From assembly GCF_001027925.1 (NCBI RefSeq), contig NZ_LECT01000029.1, forward strand, positions 62,001-126,000: a stretch of DNA of 64,000 nucleotides. Direction: 5' to 3'. Position 1 is the stretch's first letter; the number at the start of each line of letters is the position of its first letter. Positions 54,546-61,677 of the stretch are shown in pieces. Under the pieces are notes generated by a model. It ran no database searches. It saw nothing but the letters and a program-made list of their open reading frames with translations, and was not told where the DNA came from. The position numbers were made by a program, and so were the translations under genes. This DNA comes from Rhodopirellula islandica. Its GTDB lineage: Bacteria > Planctomycetota > Planctomycetia > Pirellulales > Pirellulaceae.

Positions 54546-54606
54546 CCCAAGACGCGGCTCAGCCGCTTCGCCGGCAACGGCATCGCGACCACTCCCAGAA
54601 GGCCCA

Positions 54607-54672
54607 GAAGGTGCAGGCCCAGAAGGTGCCATCCACCTTCCAGACTATCCGTACGGTGCCAGCCACCTTCTG
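54607..54672. repeat. Palindromes at the 3' side of the RAYT gene
   Basis: GAAGGTG-CCATC-CACCTTC forms a perfect 7-bp hairpin at 54622-54640. Bases 54655-54670 (GGTGCCAGCCACCTTC) are the exact reverse complement of 56088-56103 on the other side of the RAYT gene. A further AGAAGGTGCAGG lies at 54606-54617. Confidence 0.8.
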
Positions 54673-54860
54673 AAGAGTGCGGGCGCCGCGAATCGAGAGC
54701 GTCTCCCATGGGTTCATCGAGATTTTGGGGAAGGTTCGTGCTCTCCGAGGCTCCAACCTCGCAATTGAGGTCGATTGAGCGCACCGAAGTAGAACGGTTG
54801 CCACAACTTTTCCGTCGCCCCATTCATCAGCGTCAAGGACGGCGATTGCTTCGGGCCTGC

Positions 54861-56021
54861 TCAAGCAAAGCAGGCTGCGGCTTGTGCCTGGCCTCGGTGG
54901 TGGTGGCGGCCGGTTCGTTCCGCATCCGCTTTCATCGATTCAGGACGACCGACACAGCTGGTTTTCCCAAAGTACTTCGGCCAGTCCCACACCAAGTCTC
55001 GCCACATCGAGGCGTCAATTCCGACCTCCGAGAGCGTTTGAGCGAGACGCTTGGGCAGCTCGGCGACTCGAACGGCGACGGACTGCGCCGCAGTCCAGTC
55101 CAACAACCGTTTGTAGTCGCTCCAGCGGATGTTCAAGAATCCGCGATCGCTGCTGCGGAGCCCCTTCGTGTGGACTTGCGGTTCGGTGGACAGTTTGGTT
55201 TCGTTCAGCGTCAGTGGACTCAACCATTCGTCTCGTCGGATGCGCTTCCCGGTTGGATTGCGTCGTTTGGCTTTTCGTTTTTGCTGAAGAGCCTCGACCG
55301 GCGTCTCTCGAATTTCTCGTCCGGCTTCTTCGGTCGGAACCGGCTTCAGATCAAAGGCCGCCGAAGCAATTCGTTCGCCCTTGCGAGCTTCGATTCGGTC
55401 GTAGGCACTGGTGTGCGGGCTGGTCTCGGGAGTCGCCGTTATCGCTGCCCGGACCGGGTTCAGATCGACGTACATGCTGCACGCGAGCAACCCTGCCTCA
55501 TCGACAATTTTTTGTGCTTTGAAGCGTCCCTCCCAAAACCTACCGGTGCATTCGTCTTGTTTGTTCGCCATTCGAGCAATCGGTTCAGCCAGGGCTCGCA
55601 TGAACCAGGAGATGTCTGACAGGCGGTGGCGGACGTCGGCCAGACGTTCCTTGTTGCGAACCAGCATCTGAACATCGTTTTCAGTCGGCTCGGCCAGGTG
55701 TTCTTCGAGGCGTCTGCCGGGGAAGACCCGCAGCCAGCGAATTGCGACTTCCTCGTCGCTCCACTGAGCACAGACATCGGGGCGATTGCGGAGAATCTGA
55801 TGCATGTGATTGCTCAGCACCGCGTACGAAAGAACGTCGACCGCGAACACCGAAGCCAGGGCTTCCATCCGCCTGCGGATCCATTCTTTGCGGAACGAGT
55901 AGTCCTTGCCAGTCGCTTGGTCGACCCCTGCGAGGAAGGCGCGTCGCACACATCGCTGGACCACGTGCACGATTCCCACTTCGTTTGGATCAAACTGCTC
56001 ACATCGCTGAGGCCGCGGCAT
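54861..56021 (-). CDS. RAYT-type (Y1/REP-associated) transposase
   Basis: 386 residues from ATG 56021; an in-frame codon at 56048 adds 9. A Y1/HUH-superfamily protein: VLSNHMHQIL near residue 70 holds the His-x-His metal motif, and the later FWEGRFKAQKIVDEAGLLACSMYVDLNPVRAAI (character only) is the classical RAYT sequence with candidate tyrosines. At 386 residues it is longer than enterobacterial RAYTs (about 165) because of an extended basic C-terminal region. It is flanked by 16-bp exact inverted palindromes (54655-54670 and 56088-56103), which fits a RAYT acting on REP-like hairpins. It is intact, without frameshift. Confidence 0.82.
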   Translation of the reverse strand: MPRPQRCEQFDPNEVGIVHVVQRCVRRAFLAGVDQATGKDYSFRKEWIRRRMEALASVFAVDVLSYAVLSNHMHQILRNRPDVCAQWSDEEVAIRWLRVFPGRRLEEHLAEPTENDVQMLVRNKERLADVRHRLSDISWFMRALAEPIARMANKQDECTGRFWEGRFKAQKIVDEAGLLACSMYVDLNPVRAAITATPETSPHTSAYDRIEARKGERIASAAFDLKPVPTEEAGREIRETPVEALQQKRKAKRRNPTGKRIRRDEWLSPLTLNETKLSTEPQVHTKGLRSSDRGFLNIRWSDYKRLLDWTAAQSVAVRVAELPKRLAQTLSEVGIDASMWRDLVWDWPKYFGKTSCVGRPESMKADAERTGRHHHRGQAQAAACFA

Positions 56022-56087
56022 CGCTCTGCTCTCCAAAGGGATTGGCAAGACAAAAGCATCCTATGCATCGCCGCAGCAAAGTCAAAT

Positions 56088-56103
56088 GAAGGTGGCTGGC
56101 ACC
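56088..56103. repeat. Palindrome at the 5' side of the RAYT gene
   Basis: GAAGGTGGCTGGCACC, the exact inverse of 54655-54670. It includes GGTGGCTGGCACC, the 13-base core shared with the hairpin at 10934-10956. Confidence 0.8.
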
Positions 56104-56243
56104 ATATGGAGAAATACCTTGGTGGTGTGTGCTGCGATATACTTGGAGGTGACGCTTGCCTCTGGGGCGTTGTGAGGTGGGGGATGTTCCTTGCAAACTG
56201 CCCCAGGTTTCTGTCTGTCTCTTCATTCAATTGTTCGGATGCC

Positions 56244-59198
56244 ATGCGAATCTTGTTGTTCTTGCTCGTGTTTGCGTTCCTGGCACCGTCCGCGCTGCAG
56301 GCACGTGAGTGGACGGACTCATCAGGGGAATATCGCATCGAAGCCAAGTTGGTGCTCGTTCACGGAACCAAGGTGGTCCTGGAACGTCCTGACGGAAAGA
56401 TCATCAGCATTCCGGTTGCGAAATTGAGCGAAAAGGATCAAGTCTATTTGAAGGAGATGGCATCCAAACCAAATGCGAAGCCGGGCGAGATCCATACGGC
56501 CGAGATGAATGCCGTTGAACCGAGTTCAGCCGCAACGGAGGCATTGAACTTTTCACCGAAAGAATTGGCGGAGCGAACCGAGGTGCTGTTGAGGGATGCC
56601 TGCCATCGTTGTCATGGCGAAGACGGAACCAGCGAGGGTGGATTCAACTTTGTCGTGAACCTGGCCAAGCTCGCGAAAACGATTGCGGAACCTGGCACTG
56701 ATTCGTTGTTGTTGGAACGTATCCACGCGGAGGATGACAGCGTGATGCCTCCGGTCAATGAAGAACCACGATTGAGCCCGCGTGACACCCAGGTGATCGA
56801 ACAGTGGATTGCTGCGGGGGCCCCGACATTCACCGACGAACCATCGCGTCCCTTCGTAACCAATGAACAAATCATTGAATGGATCGATGGAGATCTTCAG
56901 CAGCAACCTGAGCGGTCGCAACGGTTCATGCGTTATTTCACGTTGACCCATTTGTACAACGCGGGCGTCAGCGAAGATGAATTGCAGACCTATCGCAACG
57001 CGTTTGCCAAATTGCTGAACAGCCTGTCGTGGAACGCGGACTTGATCATTCCCGAAGCGATTGATCCTGCCCGCACGGTCTTTCGCCTCGACATTCGAAA
57101 GGTTCACTGGACCCAGACGATTTGGCAATCGATTGAAGATGCCAACCCGTACTTCCTTCGTCTGTCCACTCCGCATGCGCTGTCGTGTTCCGACCGGACC
57201 CAAACCAAGATGCCATTCGTGCGAGTCGATTGGTTTGTCTTCGCCGCATCCAAGCCGCCGCTGTATCACAGCGTGCTGAATCTGCCTCCAACCGATGCGG
57301 ATCTGGAGCACATGCTGCGCGTCAACGTGCAAGCCAATATCAATCAGGAAATGGCCATCCGAGCGGCGTTCAATCGATCCGGTGTCTCGCAGAACAACCG
57401 TTTGATCGAATGGCACAAGTCACCCTATGGCTCGTACTGGAAGAGCTACGACTTTGCCAGCAACACGGGCTTTCAAAATCTGTTTGAGTACCCGCTTGGT
57501 CCCAACCAGGGCCGGAATTCTTTTCGACATGACGGCGGCGAAATCATTTTCACTCTGCCCAACGGCTTGCAAGGCTATCTGCTGACGGATGAAAAGGGAC
57601 AACGCATCGACCAGGGCCCCACGCAAATCGTCAGTGACCCGAAACAGCCTGATCGAACAGTGACCAACGGCGTGTCGTGCATGTCTTGTCACTACGCGGG
57701 AATGATCGCCAAACGAGATGAAGTTGGCCCGGCGGTTCAAGCCAACCGATCCGCCTTCGACGATGCGGATGACATTCTGGCTCTGTATCGTCAAGCGAGC
57801 GAACTGGACCAGATCATCGACCGGGATGCCAAGCGATTTGCCGATGCACTGGATGAACTGGGGATCACAACGATCAGCCGCAGCGGCGAATCCGTGTCGG
57901 CCATGGCGGCTCGGTTCATCCAAGACATTGACCTGCAACAAGTCGCGTGTGAGTTCGGGCTGCAGGCCGATGAATTTCTGAACCGCCTGAAGAATGCTTC
58001 TCGCGTGGCACGCGTTTTCAGCTCGTTGCAGATCAGCGGCGGTACTATCAAACGCGATGTCTTCAAAGAAATGTTCTCCGATGCTTGCGTGGATCTCGGT
58101 TTGATTGAAGCGCACGCGGTGGATCGTTCCAATGGGACGAACTCGCCCTCAACGCATCTGTCAAATGTCCCATCCCAATCGTCGCCTCGTCTGAAAAGCG
58201 GTGCCTCGCGTGCCATGTCTCCCTCGGAGAGGCGCGGCCCGGTCGCGTCCAACGCCCGCACGCCTGGATCCGCGAATCCGTCGCATGAGTTGCCGACGAA
58301 CCTGGTCGCGAAAGCAAGGTTCACAGATTTGCGTTGGGGCATCAAGTCACTCGCCTTTGGCCCAAACACACGGTTTCTGGCGGGAGGGCGTCCTGACCGA
58401 ACGATCACGCTGTTTGACATCCAACACCAAAGCATCGTTGCCGAACAAACCAAACTGGAAATCCTGCAAGCAGTGACGGCCTGCACGTTCACACCGGATG
58501 GATCGCGATTGATTGCGGGAGGGCAAACCGGCCACATCTCAATCTTCTCTGTCTCGGCGGAGGGGTTGATGCGACCAAAGGGTCAGTTCGCCGGGCACAC
58601 CAAAGAAATCAATTGCATTGAAGTTTCGCGATCAGGTCGCTGGGCAATTTCAGGCGGGGCCGGCAAAGTCGCTCGTTGCTGGGAGGTGGAGTCTGGGCGC
58701 GAGGTCGCGATGATCGGCGGGTTCCAAGGTGCCCTGAAAGCGGTTCATATTTCAGACGATGAAAAAACATTGCTGGCAACGGATGGGCACCGATTGATCA
58801 CCACGGATGTGAATACCGGGCAGACAATCAGCGAACGGCCTTTGAATCGCTCTTGGAGTTCCGGGCAATCCGCCGCGTTCTCGGCAGACGGGGCGTGGTT
58901 GGCGGTGGGTGACAGTTACAACGTGCGAGTTTGGGATTTGAAGACCTTCCGTGAACTCATGCCATTGATCGGCAATGAGATTCTTTGGTCGATGCGTTTC
59001 ACTTCGGACAGCCGTTGCTTGATCACGGGTGGGAGCGCCAAAATCGATGTCTGGGACTTTCAACGCAATGCTCGCTTGCACCGGTTTCCGGTCGGCAGAG
59101 GCTATGTGCAATCGCTGGCCGTTTCAGCGGATGGCACCGGTGTCGCGGCAGTCGGTTCCATCGGAAGCGATTTGGAAGTTTTCCTGCGAGAAGAGTGA
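56244..59198 (+). CDS. Secreted SHD1-like/cytochrome c/WD40 fusion protein
   Basis: 984 residues from ATG 56244, chosen because it starts a signal peptide (MRILLFLLVFAFLAPSALQA); the frame extends upstream without such a signal. Residues about 21-70 resemble the SHD1 domain (EWTDSSGEYRIEAKLVLVHG). A planctomycete c-type cytochrome domain follows, with CHRCHG near 121 and VMPPVNEEPRLSPRDTQVI. The central 300 residues are a conserved-looking module ending in a second haem motif CMSCH near 478. The last 290 residues form about six WD40 repeats (GPNTRFLAGGRPDRTITLFD; GRWAISGGAGKVARCWE). Function unknown; an electron-carrying envelope protein is inferred. Confidence 0.82.
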   Translation: MRILLFLLVFAFLAPSALQAREWTDSSGEYRIEAKLVLVHGTKVVLERPDGKIISIPVAKLSEKDQVYLKEMASKPNAKPGEIHTAEMNAVEPSSAATEALNFSPKELAERTEVLLRDACHRCHGEDGTSEGGFNFVVNLAKLAKTIAEPGTDSLLLERIHAEDDSVMPPVNEEPRLSPRDTQVIEQWIAAGAPTFTDEPSRPFVTNEQIIEWIDGDLQQQPERSQRFMRYFTLTHLYNAGVSEDELQTYRNAFAKLLNSLSWNADLIIPEAIDPARTVFRLDIRKVHWTQTIWQSIEDANPYFLRLSTPHALSCSDRTQTKMPFVRVDWFVFAASKPPLYHSVLNLPPTDADLEHMLRVNVQANINQEMAIRAAFNRSGVSQNNRLIEWHKSPYGSYWKSYDFASNTGFQNLFEYPLGPNQGRNSFRHDGGEIIFTLPNGLQGYLLTDEKGQRIDQGPTQIVSDPKQPDRTVTNGVSCMSCHYAGMIAKRDEVGPAVQANRSAFDDADDILALYRQASELDQIIDRDAKRFADALDELGITTISRSGESVSAMAARFIQDIDLQQVACEFGLQADEFLNRLKNASRVARVFSSLQISGGTIKRDVFKEMFSDACVDLGLIEAHAVDRSNGTNSPSTHLSNVPSQSSPRLKSGASRAMSPSERRGPVASNARTPGSANPSHELPTNLVAKARFTDLRWGIKSLAFGPNTRFLAGGRPDRTITLFDIQHQSIVAEQTKLEILQAVTACTFTPDGSRLIAGGQTGHISIFSVSAEGLMRPKGQFAGHTKEINCIEVSRSGRWAISGGAGKVARCWEVESGREVAMIGGFQGALKAVHISDDEKTLLATDGHRLITTDVNTGQTISERPLNRSWSSGQSAAFSADGAWLAVGDSYNVRVWDLKTFRELMPLIGNEILWSMRFTSDSRCLITGGSAKIDVWDFQRNARLHRFPVGRGYVQSLAVSADGTGVAAVGSIGSDLEVFLREE

Positions 59199-59225
59199 GG
59201 CTGCGGCAACGGGCGTGACTGGTTC

Positions 59226-59798
59226 TCAGCCCGGGTTCATCTCGCGTTGCAGCCACGCTCTTGCGTAGGCCCAATTGCGTTTGGTGGTGCGGGCAGACAC
59301 ACCGAGGATCTCAGCGGTCTCTTCGATCGTCAGCCCAGTGAAGTAGCGAAGTTCGACCAGCTTCGCCAGCGCGGGATCTTCGTCAGACAATTTGTTTAGC
59401 GCATCGTCCAAGGTCAACAGTTCATCGATGTCTTGCGTGTCAACGGAAGCGACATCGTTGTCCAGTTCACGACGAACAAGATTCCCACCCCGCTTGGTGC
59501 GTCCCTTGCTGCGAGCGTTTTCAATCAGGATCCGCCGCATCGCTTCTGCGGCGGCGGCAAAGAAGTGGCCTCGACCGTCCCAACGCTGCGGATCGTTGCC
59601 ACCGACGAGTCGCAAGAAAGCTTCGTGAACCAGTGCCGTTGGCTGCAGGGTGTGCCCGGGTTTTTCATGATTCATTCGGCTCGAGGCCAATCGCCGCAAT
59701 TCGTCATAGACCAAGGGCAACAGATCCCCTGTCGCGTTGGGATCGCCTTCGTCGATGGCCGTCAGGATTCGCGTGATGTCTGGATTCATCGGGGCCAT
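59226..59798 (-). CDS. ECF sigma factor, planctomycete type
   Basis: 190 residues from ATG 59798; the ATG at 59789 (MNPDITRIL) is nearly equivalent. The segment DLLPLVYDELRRLASSRM, ALVHEAFLRLVGG, HFFAAAAEAMRRILIENAR and the region-4 helix-turn-helix (ELRYFTGLTIEETAEILGVS; RTTKRNWAYARAWLQRE) match the ECF family common in planctomycetes and often paired with Ser/Thr kinases. Such a kinase gene begins at 61678, but on the other strand. The repeat protein gene lies 28 bases upstream on the same strand and probably shares its transcript. Gene ends converge with the WD40 protein. Confidence 0.88.
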   Translation of the reverse strand: MAPMNPDITRILTAIDEGDPNATGDLLPLVYDELRRLASSRMNHEKPGHTLQPTALVHEAFLRLVGGNDPQRWDGRGHFFAAAAEAMRRILIENARSKGRTKRGGNLVRRELDNDVASVDTQDIDELLTLDDALNKLSDEDPALAKLVELRYFTGLTIEETAEILGVSARTTKRNWAYARAWLQREMNPG

Positions 59799-59826
59799 TG
59801 TAGCTGAACCGACATGCCTTCGTCGC

Positions 59827-60468
59827 TCAGGCGTATTGATCAATGACGAGACCGGCTTCGTTGATATCGCCTGCGATGGCCTGAGCAAATGCGTCGGCGT
59901 CGACACCATTTTCTTCCAGCACGCTGGTCAGCGCCGCGCGAATTTGGTCCGTGGATGCGTTTCCATCGGATTCAACCGCGAGTTCTTCCAAGGAGTCAAT
60001 GATCTGGCTCACCAATTCATCGGTTGATGACTCATCGACACCTGCAGAAAGCAATGCCGATTCGAGAGAACTGGTGGTGGTTTCGTCTTCGGGTGGTGGG
60101 GGCGGCGGCCCATGGGGGCGTCCGCCACGGGCAGGGCCGCTCGCTCCAGCGGCTTCACTTGTACCGGATGGGCCATTGGCTCTCAGGGCTTGTTCGACTT
60201 CTGCGGAATCGATCCCGTTGGCGTCCAAGACTTCTTCCACTGCAGAGCGGAACGCTTGCGGGTTGTTGCCAACCGACGATTCCGATTTCAACTCGGCAAT
60301 CGCGTCGTCGATTTGAGCCAGCACCTTCGTGGCGGTCGTGTCGTCCACGCCGACCGTTTCGAGCGCGCTGGACAGCTGCTCTTCATTCGGCGGAGGAGGG
60401 CCTTGGCGATTCGATTGAGTTGATGATGTTTGGCTGCTGACAGCGGAGCTGAGACCAGAAAGATTCAT
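59827..60468 (-). CDS. Internally duplicated hypothetical protein upstream of sigma gene
   Basis: 213 residues, with two similar halves: LSSALETVGVDDTTATKVLA to about residue 95, and LESALLSAGVDESSTDELVS to about 205. Each half ends in an xxNGxD motif (DANGIDSAEVEQAL; EENGVDADAFAQAI) that resembles a degenerate EF-hand loop. A Pro/Gly-rich linker (GGRPHGPPPPPPE) joins them. No signal peptide is obvious, and the overall composition is acidic. It is 28 bases upstream of the ECF sigma gene on the same strand, so it may be its regulator or target; this is speculation. Confidence 0.7.
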   Translation of the reverse strand: MNLSGLSSAVSSQTSSTQSNRQGPPPPNEEQLSSALETVGVDDTTATKVLAQIDDAIAELKSESSVGNNPQAFRSAVEEVLDANGIDSAEVEQALRANGPSGTSEAAGASGPARGGRPHGPPPPPPEDETTTSSLESALLSAGVDESSTDELVSQIIDSLEELAVESDGNASTDQIRAALTSVLEENGVDADAFAQAIAGDINEAGLVIDQYA

Positions 60469-60830
60469 GGCATGGTGTCTTTCAAACGAGAGGCTTCAAA
60501 TGGGCGTCGCAACAAATGGACGCATCACCGATGTCGGTGTAGGACACTCCAACTCTTGCCCCTGTTTTTGAAAAGCACCAACGAATTCCCGATGATTTTT
60601 GGAATCGCACCTTTCCTCAGATAAAGTTCAGAAAGCGTGTCACCCCATGGCTGTTGGCGGCGCATTGGGTTCTCGGCAGACTCTTTTTTTATCGCTCCTG
60701 TCGCAGGGAACGTGCATTTCAAGTGGGTTTGTCCCCTTCCAACCTGACTGGTCTCTGGGCAATGGGTTGTTGGATTTTCTTCCAAGCATGCTCGCGATTG
60801 GTCGTCTCTTTTCTCTTCTGAGGTTGAAAC
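60469..60830. other. Divergent intergenic region, nothing recognised
   Basis: 362 bases between the diverging repeat-protein and EF-hand genes. It presumably contains both promoters. I found no gene, no strong palindrome and no convincing promoter hexamers. Confidence 0.45.
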
Positions 60831-61376
60831 GTGATTCGAACACTCCAGTGCATCGCCGTCGCCGGGACATTCTGTCTTCCCAATCTGCTCGTGGCCCAAC
60901 CACCCGGACGCGGTGGCCCTCCCACCGAAATGATTTTGCAGCTGTTCACAACGGCGGACGCCAACCAGGACGGCAGCGTCACCAAATCGGAACTGCTGAT
61001 TGCGATGCAAAGCCAGAGTCGCGGCAACCAGTTCGGACGCGGTGGTCCGCCACCCATGAACGGCAACCCCATGAACGGCAACGCAGGACCTGGAAATCCA
61101 GGGCAACCACCGCAGGGGGAACACGGTGGTCAACACGGGCCTCCCACCGAGCCCGGACAAGTCTTGCCGGAACCCGTGGCACAGTCGCTGAACCTGACTG
61201 AACGTCAGTCTCGACAACTTGCCGCGTTGCAGGCCGAAGTCACCCGACGCTTGGCCGCGATTCTGACGGACGAACAGGAAACTCAGTTGCGAAGTGCTCG
61301 GCCACCTCAAGGACCCAATCCAATGGAAGCCGGCGGTGAAGCTCGTCCCAACCAACGACCCGAACGTCCTCAATGA
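60831..61376 (+). CDS. Secreted EF-hand-like protein
   Basis: 181 residues starting at GTG 60831, with a signal peptide (IRTLQCIAVAGTFCLPNLLVA). One complete EF-hand loop is visible, DANQDGSVTKSE near residues 43-54, with acidic residues in the calcium positions. A Gly/Pro/Asn-rich region follows (GPPPMNGNPMNGNAGPGNP) and a helical end (SRQLAALQAEVTRRLAAIL). Calcium binding in the periplasm is likely; the role is unknown. It is divergent from the internally duplicated, EF-hand-like protein gene. Confidence 0.75.
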   Translation: MIRTLQCIAVAGTFCLPNLLVAQPPGRGGPPTEMILQLFTTADANQDGSVTKSELLIAMQSQSRGNQFGRGGPPPMNGNPMNGNAGPGNPGQPPQGEHGGQHGPPTEPGQVLPEPVAQSLNLTERQSRQLAALQAEVTRRLAAILTDEQETQLRSARPPQGPNPMEAGGEARPNQRPERPQ

Positions 61377-61434
61377 TGTGTCGTGGCCAACTCTGCTGCT
61401 CGAGACTTGACCATGAGCGGCAGGATCGGACACT

Positions 61435-61560
61435 TTGAGGCCATTTCAATTCTTCTTGATTGGCTTCCTCCTTCTTTGCCCGGATGACTTCGATAAAGAG
61501 CTTTCGTCGATCCTCACGCCAGAGCAACTGGGACAGATCCTGCCTCCGCCCCGCCCGTGA
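61435..61560 (+). CDS. Candidate 41-residue protein or gene remnant
   Basis: A TTG-initiated frame reads MRPFQFFLIGFLLLCPDD followed by an LSSILTPEQLGQILPPPRP tail and stop at 61558-61560. The start looks like a signal peptide. The tail resembles the LAAILTDEQETQLRSARPP end of the EF-hand protein just upstream, so it may be a shortened paralogue or a decayed copy. No clear ribosome binding site was found. It is reported with low confidence. Confidence 0.3.
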   Translation: MRPFQFFLIGFLLLCPDDFDKELSSILTPEQLGQILPPPRP

Positions 61561-61677
61561 CTGATTCATCTCAGTGCGGAGATTTCAATGGTGAGAATGG
61601 ACAGGCATTCTGCCAGGGAAGTACAAAATCGTCCCAGGCTAGAAGCCGAGAACACACCTGGAGGCTACGATTGTGTC

